Positions 27,801-36,083 of a stretch of 64,000 nt of DNA are shown here, in pieces. The position numbers and the translations under genes were made by a program. The DNA comes from Phycisphaeraceae bacterium (lineage in GTDB: Bacteria > Planctomycetota > Phycisphaerae > Phycisphaerales > UBA1924), in the NCBI GenBank assembly GCA_015200025.1, contig CP054186.1:2616001-2680000 (forward strand), read 5' to 3'. The first letter of the stretch is position 1. Each line of letters begins with the position of its first letter. Under the pieces are notes generated by a model. That model was not told the origin of the DNA and did not search any database. It saw only the letters and a list, made by a program, of their open reading frames with translations.

Positions 27801-28567
27801 AGGAGCAGCGGCGTCCCGCCCTCCTGCCGGATGACGACCTTCTCTAGGTCCTCCACGCTCTTGATGAACCCCACGCCGCGGATGAACGACTCGACGCCGT
27901 TGTCCTCGATGACCTTGGCGCCCACGTCGATGTTGCTGCGCCGCACGGCCTCGTACACGTCCATGAGCGTGACGTTGTGGGCCCGCATCCGGTCCGGGTG
28001 GATGTCGATCTGGTACTGCTGCACAAACCCGCCGATGCTTGCGACCTCGCTCACGCCCTCGACGGCGTTGAGCTGGTAGCGCACGTACCAGTCCTGGATC
28101 GACCGCAGCTCCGCGAGATCGAAGCCCTCTCCCTCGACCGTGTACCAGTAGATCTGCCCGAGCGCTGTGGCGTCGGGGCCGAGCGTTGGCACCACCCCGG
28201 CGGGGAGCCGCTGCTGCGCCACGTTCATGCGCTCCAGCACGCGCGAGCGCGCCCAGTAGTAGTCCACGTCGTCCTTGAAGATGACGAAGACCATCGAGAA
28301 CCCGAAGCCCGACATGGACCGGATTGTCTTGACACCGGGCGTTCCGGTCAGACTCGTGGTCAGCGGGTAGGTGACCTGATCGTCCACGTCCTGGGGGCTG
28401 CGGCCGGCCCAGTCGGCGAACACGATCACCTGCTTCTCGCCGATGTCGGGGATGGCATCGACGGGGGTGCGCTTCAGGGCAACGTACCCGCCCGCGACCA
28501 GGCCGCCGAGCAGGAGCACCATCAGGAAAGTATTCTTCAGGCACCAGCGGATAATGGCGTTGATCAT
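24854..28567 (-). CDS. cusA: CusA-type RND heavy-metal efflux pump
   Basis: A 1237-residue inner membrane pump of the HME-RND class, driving Cu(I)/Ag(I) out through CusB and CusC by proton exchange. The N-terminus (MINAIIRWCLKNTFLMVLL), the first periplasmic domain with DIGEKQVIVFADWAGRSPQDV, the proton-relay helix AIAIGDIADMGIIMAEN, and MLQTGFRAMMGVKIYG in the second porter domain are all typical. It is about 190 residues longer than E. coli CusA. The excess lies between helix 6 and FFPPLDEGSLLYMP (about 510-725) and includes two extra hydrophobic helices. It follows cusB by ten bases. Confidence 0.95.
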   Translation of the reverse strand: MINAIIRWCLKNTFLMVLLLGGLVAGGYVALKRTPVDAIPDIGEKQVIVFADWAGRSPQDVDDQVTYPLTTSLTGTPGVKTIRSMSGFGFSMVFVIFKDDVDYYWARSRVLERMNVAQQRLPAGVVPTLGPDATALGQIYWYTVEGEGFDLAELRSIQDWYVRYQLNAVEGVSEVASIGGFVQQYQIDIHPDRMRAHNVTLMDVYEAVRRSNIDVGAKVIEDNGVESFIRGVGFIKSVEDLEKVVIRQEGGTPLLLRNVATVQLGPDFRRGALDKEGVEAVGGVVVMRYGENPPDVLERLHAKIDQIEPGLPSKVLADGRVSTVRIVPFYDRGRIVGETIDTLKEALFEEGLIAGAVILIFLLHLRTTVAVLPTLPLAIAGCFLLMWGFGIDSNIMSLAGLAIAIGDIADMGIIMAENIYRRIASATEKERSEKGHFGLVYEGATEVAGAIVTAVTNTIVSFIPVFFLTDQEGKLFQPLAFTKTFAIGASVVLAITVVPFLCYLLFRPTKWKPGPTLLIALGVGVLGALATHLAFMWGLSRGHGDGWLIAGAVGVVVALAVVRMSREKFLPLDRNPVSRVIARAYVPTLGWILGHKRTFMVAPVVILFVGLSVWLGIHRTLAPIEWAVNAFAREPASAELKRAMYVDPDADVARPLVELDQLRWQRVRNPSGSERTRLLWRRQDPAERDAESAAGLSVLREGRILPGLGREFFPPLDEGSLLYMPSLLPQGSLSQAVEVNSRQDLAIATVPEVESVVGKIGRAESALDPAPIGMMESIVILKPEDQWRTKPVERFFSDWPELFRTPLSWIWPEERRITKDEILTELQERTQIPGVLPTWLQPIQTRLVMLQTGFRAMMGVKIYGSDLREIERIGLEVEQILREVPGATDIIADRIVGKPYIQIEIDRDRIARYGVNVRDVQDVIEMSLGGMNIMESVEGRERYPIRIRLARDFREDMDAIERINVPTTGGAQVPLAQLADIRTVLGPQEIKGERGLLVGYVTMNTRDRDEVSVVNDAEAALQRALREGRLTVPPGYYWEWSGQFENQVRATKRMQVLVPITLGIMFVMLYLGFSRWWIAPIIFFGVLVSASGGFILLALWGANLSVAVWVGFLVLFGVVDDDGVVISTYLEDVFKGRRFASVAEIRAAVIDAGLKRIRPCLMTIATTVFGLMPVLWATGRGSDVMQPMAIPSVGGMAISLITLFIVPCAFCAVEEWKWKRARRLGRDPVAAEAEGGA

Positions 28568-28577
28568 GGCCGGCTCC

Positions 28578-30272
28578 TCAGTGGTTATGGCCGGTGGTGG
28601 AGGGTGGGGGAGTCGGCGGCTGCGCCGGCCCCGGGGCCTCGGTCGCGCCGTGCTGGTGCGGAGGGGCGGCGTGCAACCCGCCGGGGTAGAAGAGGCTCGG
28701 GTGGCCCGTGACCTGGAACTGACTGTCGATCAGGAAGTTGCCGCGGGTCACCACGCGCTCGCCGGCTTCGAGTCCCTTCAGGACCGGGTAGTAGCCGCCC
28801 GCCCTGGGTCCGAGCGTGACCTCTCGCGGCTCGAACGTGCCGCGGGAGCGCTCGATGTAGACGATCCGGCGCGTGCCGCTGTCAAGGACGGCGGAGACCG
28901 GGACGCTGACGAGGCCGTCGACGCCGTTCGCGCCTTGCCCATCTCGAGTTGCCTCGGGCGCAACTTCCTTCAGGCGCATGTTGCAGACGGGGCAGCGCCC
29001 TGGCTGGTCGTAGGTCTTTTCGCCCTCGCACTTCATGGGGCAGAAGTACTGCGTAGCAGCCGGGGCGGCGTTGACTCTCGCATCGTTGCTGGCAGTGTGC
29101 GACTGTGCCGCGGCACCGTGCCCCGCGTGTTCATCGCTCGGCGGCGCTCCCGCCGCAGAACCTGGGATCTGTTCCAGCGGCATGCCGCACGCCGGGCACG
29201 GCCCGCCCTCATCCCGCAGGATCTGCGGGTGCATCGGGCAGGAGTATCGACCTTCGACCCCCGTGGGCGCCGCCCGGCCGTCGGCCGAGAGCGACGCGAA
29301 GATGGTCGTCGATACGAACATGCCCGGCTTGAGCACGTGGTCCGGGTTCTCGATGTGGACGGGCACCCGCACCGTGCGGGTCGTCTCGTTGACGATGGGC
29401 TGAACGAACGTGACCAGGCCCTCGAACTCCCGCCCGGGAAGTGCCTCGGCGGTGATGCGTACCCGCTGCCCGTAGCGAATCCACGGCAGCTCCAGTTCGT
29501 AGATCTCCAGGTACACCCACACGCTGTCGAGGTTGGCGATCCGGTACAGAGGGTCGCCAGCCTCGAACGCGGCGTGCTCGACGATCGACTTCTCGATGAC
29601 GGTGCCGCTGATGGGCGAGAAGAGTGTCACGCGGTCGGTCACCCGCTTGTTGTCGGCCAAATCGGTAATCTGGGAGTTGGTCAGACCAAGGAGCCGCAGC
29701 TTGGTCTTCGCCGTTTCCACCAGCGGCCCGTTGGCTCCGCCCTGGAGTGCGATCAGCAGCTCCTGCTGCGCGACGAGCAGCTCGGGGCTGTAGACCTCCG
29801 CGAGGTGGTCGCCGGCGTTGATCTCGATGCCGGTGAAGTTCACGAACAGCCGCTCGGCGTAGCCGTCTACGCGGGGTGTGATGGTCGCCAGCGCCGATTC
29901 GTTGTACTCGATCTTGCCGACCGCGCGGACCTCGCGAGAGAGCGGCCGCCGTTCAATGGCCGCCGTCTCAACGCTCGCCATCGCCAGCGCGTGGTCGGAG
30001 AGGGTGAGCATGGGCGGACCGTCGCCCGATCCTTGGGCGGAGTCCGCTGGGATCAGGGGCATCTCGCAGATGGGGCAGTCGCCCGGCCTGTCGAGCCGGA
30101 CCTGGGGGTGCATGGAGCACGTCCAGATCTGCTTGACAGCGGGAGGTGCCGCCGCGGCCGATGCGCCCGTGGGCGCCGGCGAAGGGGCGACGGATCGACC
30201 GGCGAGGAACCCGAGGGCGGCTGCGATCGCCAAGCAGACAATGAAGACGGGAAAGAGCAAGCGGCGTTTCAT
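28578..30272 (-). CDS. cusB: CusB-like periplasmic adaptor with three metal-binding modules
   Basis: A 564-residue membrane-fusion protein linking CusA to the outer-membrane channel. An N-terminal anchor (6-27) is followed by a first module WTCSMHPQ…CPICEMPL (about 50-76), then the lipoyl/hairpin/barrel domains (YAERLFVNFTGIEINAGDHL, LFSPISGTVIEKSIVEH). Two more modules, YSCPMHPQ…CPACGMPL (about 341-365) and YFCPMKCE…CPVCNMRL (about 407-433), sit between barrel and membrane-proximal domain, which resumes at VSVPVSAVLD. One N-terminal module is known in CusB proteins; the two internal ones are unusual. It overlaps cusC. Confidence 0.9.
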   Translation of the reverse strand: MKRRLLFPVFIVCLAIAAALGFLAGRSVAPSPAPTGASAAAAPPAVKQIWTCSMHPQVRLDRPGDCPICEMPLIPADSAQGSGDGPPMLTLSDHALAMASVETAAIERRPLSREVRAVGKIEYNESALATITPRVDGYAERLFVNFTGIEINAGDHLAEVYSPELLVAQQELLIALQGGANGPLVETAKTKLRLLGLTNSQITDLADNKRVTDRVTLFSPISGTVIEKSIVEHAAFEAGDPLYRIANLDSVWVYLEIYELELPWIRYGQRVRITAEALPGREFEGLVTFVQPIVNETTRTVRVPVHIENPDHVLKPGMFVSTTIFASLSADGRAAPTGVEGRYSCPMHPQILRDEGGPCPACGMPLEQIPGSAAGAPPSDEHAGHGAAAQSHTASNDARVNAAPAATQYFCPMKCEGEKTYDQPGRCPVCNMRLKEVAPEATRDGQGANGVDGLVSVPVSAVLDSGTRRIVYIERSRGTFEPREVTLGPRAGGYYPVLKGLEAGERVVTRGNFLIDSQFQVTGHPSLFYPGGLHAAPPHQHGATEAPGPAQPPTPPPSTTGHNH

Positions 30273-31672
30273 GGGAGAGTCTCCCGAGGGGTGGATTGGT
30301 TCAGGAGCGGGGTCGAACTGGTCGGCGCGAGCACCGGAGCGCCCTCCGGGGACACCCCTTCGATGCTCAGGGACAGCGCGGTAAGCGCGAGTTCTCGCTG
30401 TGTCCGAGCCTCGACAAGGGCGAGTTCGAAGCCCAGGAGCTTCCGCTGGGCATCGATGAGGTCCAGGAACGAGGACCGCCCGGTCGTGTACCCTGAGCGA
30501 GCCACCTCCAGCGACTGCCTTGCGCGAGGGATGAGCCTGTCAACGAGGAGGTCGGTGTTGCGCGAGCTCTCCCGGTACATGTAGAGCATGGACGCGAGCT
30601 CGGCCGCCAGCGAAACCTGCTCGGCGGTGAGACGGGCCTCGGCGCTTCGTTTGTCGGCCTGGGCGGCGGCGATCTCCGCGGCGATCTTGTCGCGCCAGAT
30701 CGGCAGCGTCACGCCCGCCGACGGACGCCACATCACGGGGCTCGCCTTGAGATCGGCTTCGATCCCAACTGAGAAGTCTGGAACGCCGCTGGTGCGGGCG
30801 AGGTCGAGCATCGCCTCGGCGCGGCGGACGTCCGCCGCCATCCCGCGCAGCGAAGGGTTCCGTTCGAGGGCGGCGGCGAAGACCGCATCGGCGGACTGCG
30901 GAGCCGGTGAGGGCTCGAACGCGCTCGGGACCGCGGGATCGGGCGCGCCAGCGCCCAGGCCGAGCGCCGCCTTGAGTTCCGCCAGCAGCACGCCGCGCGA
31001 GTCATCGAGATTGTCGATCTGGGTCGCGAGCTGCTCGCGGTCGATCTGGGCACGGAGCACGTCCTGGAGCGTGACGCGGCCGGCTGCGTTCTGCGCCTGG
31101 GCGATCTGCTCGAGGTCGGCCAGCAGCGAGAGCGTCTCTCGCTGAACGCGGATGGTCTCTTCGAGGAAGTGCATCCGGTAGTAGGCGGACTTCACCGCCA
31201 GCGCCGTCCGCAGCACCTCGGCCTCGAAGGCGAAGTAGCCGACAATGGCCTCTCCCGCGGCAACATCGCCCGCGGCGCGCAGCTTGCCGGGCCCGGGCAG
31301 GTCCATCATCAAGCCCGGCATAAGCGCCTCGAGCATGTCCGTGATGTCGGCCTCGAACGTCAGGCGGGGGTCGGGTAGCGATCTTGACGTGGTGATCCGC
31401 TCCACGCCGGCCGCCCACTGGTAATAGGCCGCCTCGACGCGCGGGCTGTTGAGCATGGCGAACCGGAGAAGATCGGCCAGCGTGCTCGCCGAGGTCAGTT
31501 CCGGCAGGGCTGGCCTCGCGTCGCCCGGTCGGAACACCCGCTCGACCGAGGCGAGGTCCGCGCGGCGCTCTCGTTCAGCGGTGGTCGGTGTTCCCGCGCA
31601 GGCAGAAAGCAGGCCGGCGCAGGCGGCGGTGAGCATGGTTCTGGCGATCGGACGAAAAGCGATTTGGGTCAT
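30269..31672 (-). CDS. cusC: CusC-like outer membrane channel
   Basis: A 467-residue TolC-family lipoprotein (lipobox LLSAC, Cys25) forming the outer-membrane exit of the pump. Two helical hairpin repeats are visible; LRFAMLNSPRVEAAYYQWAAG and LEEALMPG-like segments mark the first and AVFAAALERNPSLRGMAAD the second, with RSSFLDLIDAQRKLL near the end, a common TolC-family motif. It overlaps cusB (ATGA) and begins the cusCBA operon. Confidence 0.85.
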   Translation of the reverse strand: MTQIAFRPIARTMLTAACAGLLSACAGTPTTAERERRADLASVERVFRPGDARPALPELTSASTLADLLRFAMLNSPRVEAAYYQWAAGVERITTSRSLPDPRLTFEADITDMLEALMPGLMMDLPGPGKLRAAGDVAAGEAIVGYFAFEAEVLRTALAVKSAYYRMHFLEETIRVQRETLSLLADLEQIAQAQNAAGRVTLQDVLRAQIDREQLATQIDNLDDSRGVLLAELKAALGLGAGAPDPAVPSAFEPSPAPQSADAVFAAALERNPSLRGMAADVRRAEAMLDLARTSGVPDFSVGIEADLKASPVMWRPSAGVTLPIWRDKIAAEIAAAQADKRSAEARLTAEQVSLAAELASMLYMYRESSRNTDLLVDRLIPRARQSLEVARSGYTTGRSSFLDLIDAQRKLLGFELALVEARTQRELALTALSLSIEGVSPEGAPVLAPTSSTPLLNQSTPRETLP

Positions 31673-31859
31673 GAGCGGCCACCTTCCCAGCGGGGACAGT
31701 GCTCAACTCCGGGAGCCGACCCGCATGGCTGCGCGACGCGGCGGTCAGGGCACCAGCGGCCGAGACAGCAGACGAGCTGGAGCGAGACGGTTGATTTTGA
31801 GGAGAGGACGCCGGCCGCAGAATGCGGCAGTCAGCGTTTACGTGGGGAGGGCCGAGCCG

Positions 31860-32330
31860 CTACACCACGAGCGCGCAATGCAGGCGCAGCAGCGAGGTCT
31901 GCGGCCGAAGTGGAACGTGCCCATGCCGAGCAGTGCGGACCGCGAGCGCGGCGCCCGTGAGATCAGGCGCGACTATCGGGAGGACAGCTACCAGAACCGG
32001 CGGCGAGAGGTCCGCACCCGGCTTTTCGATCCCGGACGTGCCGGTATAGTGCTTGCCGCAGGTGCAGGGACCGTCAGGCTCTTCGGTGGGTCCACCAGGG
32101 GAACCCGGAGAGGTGTCAGTTCCATCCTCACCCGGACCTTTCGCTTGGGCGTGGCGGTGACAGGCCGGGAGTGCATCGTTTGGCGCGGCCGCCGACTCAA
32201 CCAGGGACCGGCCTCCATGACAACCCGACTGACCGCCCAGCCACGACCTGAAACTGCAGCAGCAAAGCGGAATCGTTACCGCCAAGAGGAGGCTAACGAA
32301 GACCCGGAATGGGCTGCCACGGTCGAGCAT
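31860..32330 (-). CDS. Cys/His-rich exported protein, C-terminus SLLRxHCALxV (copy 2)
   Basis: A 156-residue protein. The ATG at 32330 is chosen because the signal-like segment (residues 8-25, ending CCC) follows it; the open frame extends much further upstream but that part lacks coding character. The centre is rich in Cys, His, Gly and Pro (CHRHAQ, CTCGKHY). A hydrophobic stretch lies near 110-125 and it ends SLLRLHCALVV, matching copy 1 at 23756-24190. It lies 187 bases upstream of cusC on the same strand. Metal handling is inferred. Confidence 0.55.
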   Translation of the reverse strand: MLDRGSPFRVFVSLLLAVTIPLCCCSFRSWLGGQSGCHGGRSLVESAAAPNDALPACHRHAQAKGPGEDGTDTSPGSPGGPTEEPDGPCTCGKHYTGTSGIEKPGADLSPPVLVAVLPIVAPDLTGAALAVRTARHGHVPLRPQTSLLRLHCALVV

Positions 32331-32808
32331 GAGTCGGCAGCAGTATATACGCCAGGTGGCCGCACATTGTGCGGCGGCTTCGGCGGCCCCAGACGCGGTT
32401 CTCCCCCCGCCCGCGTAGGGGATGTGGCACCCTTCGTCCCGCCCCGTCCGACTGTCGCATGTAAACCGACGACTTCGCCGCAAAACTTGGTTGACCTTCA
32501 GAGAACGGGTTCGATACGGTTGTGGATACGGAGTTTCCTTCCGACCCCGCCTCACGGCGGGGTCGTTTGGTTTACAGGCGGCCCGTTTTGCCCGTCGCGG
32601 CGGGGTGGCCAGAAAGCCCGCAGAATCCGGGCGGTTTGGCGACTTGGCCCCCGGGCGGCTGCGCTCTCGGTTCGAGGCCGTTTCAGACGGTCGAAGTCCG
32701 GACACCATGCGTCTCGGGATCGGTGCGTCAAACACCTCTCTCGCTCTCGCGTTCTCTGGTGGACGGGGAGCGCCGGTAAACAGAACGGACCGGCCGCCCG
32801 CCGGGAGT
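32331..32808. other. Gene-poor stretch before the rearrangement scar
   Basis: No convincing gene is found. Open frames exist on both strands but have the composition of shadows. The only clear element is the strong hairpin at 32542-32573. The stretch separates the copper island from two truncated genes and probably belongs to the same rearrangement. Confidence 0.5.
32542..32573 (+). terminator. Intrinsic terminator hairpin
   Basis: A perfect ten-base stem, CGACCCCGCC / GGCGGGGTCG, closes a TCAC loop and is followed by TTTGGTTT. On the + strand this is a good rho-independent terminator. No intact + strand gene lies upstream, so it appears orphaned. Confidence 0.7.
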
Positions 32809-33380
32809 TCAGGAGATGGCTGCCGCGTCGTCTCGGAGTGTTTTCTCGTTGCAGTGAAGTTCCTCAGCAGCCCGCTTCCAGGTGGAAAACCGATCCTTCG
32901 CCCAGGTCGCCAGGTCCTTCTGGAACTCGCGTGTCCGTTGTTCCCGCGTGCCTCGATAAAAGCGGGAATGCCCTGCAATCTCTGGGTCAGATCTAGATGC
33001 CCTCCACTCCTTGATTGCCGTGGCCATAGCCCTGGATCCGTGTGTCGGCACATTCCAAGCCATGCAAAGCAAAGCCAGGCGCTGGAGATCTCGGAAGTTG
33101 CCGGAGAGCGGATCGTCGACAAGCACACGGGCCAGGATGGCGTCCCACGGGGCTTCATCGGCGGTAGCCGGATCTGCTCGCAATTCGCGCCACACCTCCC
33201 GCCAGTCACCGAGGAGGTCGTCCCTGCAATCTCGGAGTGGCGGAATCGTCACGACAAGGTGCGCCAGCCGGTCGAACAGGTCGGCGTCGAGCAAGCTTTG
33301 CAGTTCGGAAAGGCTGCGATTAGATGCGCAAACAACATCGAAGTCGCTGCGACGTTCTTCATCGCTGCCAACGGGCGAGT
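32809..33380 (-). pseudogene. C-terminal remnant of a sigma-54 activator (AAA+)
   Basis: About 190 residues keep the late part of a bacterial enhancer-binding protein: [14 protein letters not shown] (sensor I region, cf. xxIAATNRDL), [18 protein letters not shown] (cf. FREDLYYRLNVxxIxLPPLRE), [13 protein letters not shown] (cf. GNVRELxN), and a C-terminal helix-turn-helix (WKRAAEELHCNEKTLRDDA). The Walker motifs and sigma-54 loop are missing. Homology stops near 33380, where the opposite strand becomes ferredoxin coding. The frame continues to 33606 only as the antisense of that gene. The protein is not expected to work. Confidence 0.7.
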
Positions 33381-33892
<512 letters not shown>

Positions 33893-33925
33893 ACGCGGCC
33901 GCCCGCCGCCTGATCGGAGTTCCCA

Positions 33926-34468
33926 ATGGCAGACCCTACACCCATCCGTGTCCACACGCCCAACGGCCGTCCGAGCGACGCCCAGCCCAGGTGGCGGCAG
34001 GACTTCCCTATCGACACACAGCAGGACAACTTTGTGGCCCGCCGTGAGTTCACCAAGTTCATGGTGCTCATCAGCGCGTCGTTCGTCGCGGGCCAGGGGT
34101 GGATCGCGCTCAAGACGCTGCGGGGCGAAGGAGGCGGCGCGGGACCGAAGGCCATCGCCCGCGTCGATGAGATCGCCGTCGGGCAGGCCGCGCTGTTCTT
34201 CTACCCAGGCGAGCACGACTCGTGCCTCTTGGTTCGCGCGGGTGATCGCGAGTTCCTCGCGTACAGCAACAAGTGCTCGCACCTGTCGTGCCCGGTAACG
34301 CCGGATGTGCCCTCGGGGTGTCTGCGCTGCCCGTGCCACCACGGATCGTTCGATCTGGCGACGGGCCGCCCGCTGGCCGGGCCGCCGCGTCGGCCTTTGT
34401 CGCGGATCGTCCTCGAGGTGCGCGACGGCAACGTCTACGCCACGAGCGTGGAGGAGCGCACGGTATGA
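33926..34468 (+). CDS. Rieske 2Fe-2S protein
   Basis: A 180-residue protein with an N-terminal membrane anchor (about 43-60, REFTKFMVLISASFVAG) and a Rieske domain. Cluster ligands are in CSHLSCPV and CPCHHGSFD (about residues 115-140), with the usual ATGRPLAGPP after them. It would pass electrons on the outer face of the membrane. It lies 33 bases after the ferredoxin fragment and overlaps the next gene by four bases, so these formed one operon. Confidence 0.9.
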   Translation: MADPTPIRVHTPNGRPSDAQPRWRQDFPIDTQQDNFVARREFTKFMVLISASFVAGQGWIALKTLRGEGGGAGPKAIARVDEIAVGQAALFFYPGEHDSCLLVRAGDREFLAYSNKCSHLSCPVTPDVPSGCLRCPCHHGSFDLATGRPLAGPPRRPLSRIVLEVRDGNVYATSVEERTV

Positions 34469-34785
34469 CCCCGCCGCGTCCCAACCCATCGGCTTGTGCG
34501 AACGCGCCGGGTGATGTGTCCGCACCGGCCCCCCCGAGCCCGCCGCGCTCCGGCATCGCACGTTCGCGCCTCGCCGAGCAGAACCGCACGGCCATCGTGA
34601 CGGGCATCCTGTGCATCGTGCTCATCATCGCCCTCATGCAGTTGTGGCTGCTCACCGCGACCATGAACGCCTTCCTCGGCGGCGACCACGCGGTGGCGTG
34701 GCCCGCGCTCGGGGCGAGCCTTGTCTGTCTCGTGCTCAATCTTGGCCTGCTCCGCTACCTCTACCTGCTAGAGAGGCCGCGATGA
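34465..34785 (+). CDS. Two-helix membrane protein (DUF6755-like)
   Basis: A 106-residue protein with a Pro/Ala-rich head and two membrane helices: AIVTGILCIVLIIALMQLWL (about 44-63) and a second at about 77-100 ending in RYLYLLERP. The pattern NRTAIVTGILCIVLI…QLWLLTATMNAFLGGD agrees with my memory of the DUF6755 family found next to Rieske and ferredoxin genes. It overlaps both neighbours by four bases. Its role is unknown; it may anchor or help assemble the redox complex. Confidence 0.6.
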   Translation: MTPPRPNPSACANAPGDVSAPAPPSPPRSGIARSRLAEQNRTAIVTGILCIVLIIALMQLWLLTATMNAFLGGDHAVAWPALGASLVCLVLNLGLLRYLYLLERPR

Positions 34786-35924
34786 GCACCCCGCCCGTCG
34801 CGGCAGCCCCCCCTCCCCAGCCCGCCCAGCCGCCGATGTCCATGCTCGACCGTGCCGCCGCGAACCTGCACCCCTCGTACTTCTCGCTGGTGATGGCGAC
34901 GGGGATTGTCTCGCTCGCGGCGTGGATCCAGGGGTTTGCCGCGCTCTCGCGCGGCATGTTCTGGCTCAACCTCGTCTTCTTCGCGGCCCTCTGGGCGCTC
35001 ACGCTCATCCGCCTCACGCGGCACCGCCCGCGCCTCATCGCCGACTTCTCCAACCACAACAAGAGCGTGGGGTTCTTCACGATGGTGCCGGGCGCGTGCG
35101 TGCTGGGGTCGCAGGCGTTGCTGATCGGGGGGATGACGAATCTCGCGTGGGGCCTATGGATCCTCGGCACGGTCCTGTGGGCGGTGCTGACGTACACCAT
35201 CTTCACGGTGCTGACGGTCAAGGCCGTCAAGCCCACGCTCGCCGACGGGATCAGCGGCGGGTGGTTGCTGAGCGTGGTGGCGACGCAGGCGGTGGCGGTG
35301 CTGGCGGGGCAGTTGGCGGGGGCCGCGGGCGCGGAAGGGATCGAAGGCCACGGCCACAGCGAGGGGCTGCTCTTCATCGCCCTGGTGATGTGGCTGGGCG
35401 GAGCGATGCTCTATGTATGGATCATCGCGCTGATCTTCTACCGCTACACGTTCTTCCCGTTCAAGCCGTCGGACCTGGCCCCGCCGTACTGGATCAACAT
35501 GGGGGCGATGGCGATCTCGACGCTCGCGGGGGCGACGCTGCTGCTGGCGGTGAAGGATGGGGGGGGCCAAGACTCCGGCATCGCCGCGAGGGGGCTTGTG
35601 CGCGACCTGCTCCCGTTCATCAAGGGGGCGACGCTCCTGTTCTGGGCGACGGCGACGTGGTGGATTCCGATGCTGCTGATCCTGGGCGTGTGGCGGCACA
35701 TCGTGAGGCGGTTCCCGCTTCGCTACGACCCGCTCTACTTCGGCGCGGTCTTCCCGCTGGGGATGTACTCGGTGGCGACGGCGCGGATGGACTCGGCCAT
35801 CGACCTGCCGCCGTTCCTGGGCGTGCTGCCGCCGGTGTTCTGCTACGTCTCCCTCGCGGCGTGGGCGCTGGCGGTGGCGGGGATGGGGTATGCGGTGTGC
35901 GTGAACGCTCGCGTGCGCAAGTGA
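34782..35924 (+). CDS. TehA/SLAC1 (TDT) family transporter
   Basis: A 380-residue membrane protein with ten hydrophobic helices. The start of the first helix region, NLHPSYFSLVMATGIVSLAA, is the signature of the tellurite-resistance/dicarboxylate transporter (SLAC1) family of anion channels. FYRYTFFPFKPSDLAPPYWINMGAMA, near residues 225-250 (given here in part), and the ending are also typical. Coupled by ATGA to the preceding gene of a redox operon, it may move nitrite, nitrate, sulfite or another small anion. The substrate is not determinable. Confidence 0.85.
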   Translation: MSTPPVAAAPPPQPAQPPMSMLDRAAANLHPSYFSLVMATGIVSLAAWIQGFAALSRGMFWLNLVFFAALWALTLIRLTRHRPRLIADFSNHNKSVGFFTMVPGACVLGSQALLIGGMTNLAWGLWILGTVLWAVLTYTIFTVLTVKAVKPTLADGISGGWLLSVVATQAVAVLAGQLAGAAGAEGIEGHGHSEGLLFIALVMWLGGAMLYVWIIALIFYRYTFFPFKPSDLAPPYWINMGAMAISTLAGATLLLAVKDGGGQDSGIAARGLVRDLLPFIKGATLLFWATATWWIPMLLILGVWRHIVRRFPLRYDPLYFGAVFPLGMYSVATARMDSAIDLPPFLGVLPPVFCYVSLAAWALAVAGMGYAVCVNARVRK

Positions 35925-36083
35925 ACGTGTGTCAGCTCGTGCGAGGCGGCGGCTAAATCCCCGTCCCGACTCTCCGCTACAGGGCCGAGTTCGGGCACGA
36001 ACCCGTGAAACCCCGGCGCCTTAAGTCCCTATAAGCGTGTCGAGTATTCGTTCGATACGCGGACCTCGTGTCCGGAGCTCACC

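Noticed and set aside
26519..27847. Long + strand open frame opposite cusA
   Set aside because: Charged, repetitive composition typical of antisense of a GC-rich membrane protein gene; cusA is clearly the real gene.
32500..32540. A GGTTCGATAC string resembling a tRNA T-loop
   Set aside because: No matching T-stem, anticodon arm or acceptor stem could be built around it.
32331..33209. Upstream extension of the Cys/His-rich protein at 31860-32330
   Set aside because: The frame is open for several hundred more codons but without a signal peptide or coding character; the signal-like segment begins right after ATG 32330.
33011..33380. Open frame upstream of the ferredoxin fragment
   Set aside because: It is the antisense of the sigma-54 activator remnant and bears no ferredoxin similarity, so it is not the missing N-terminus.
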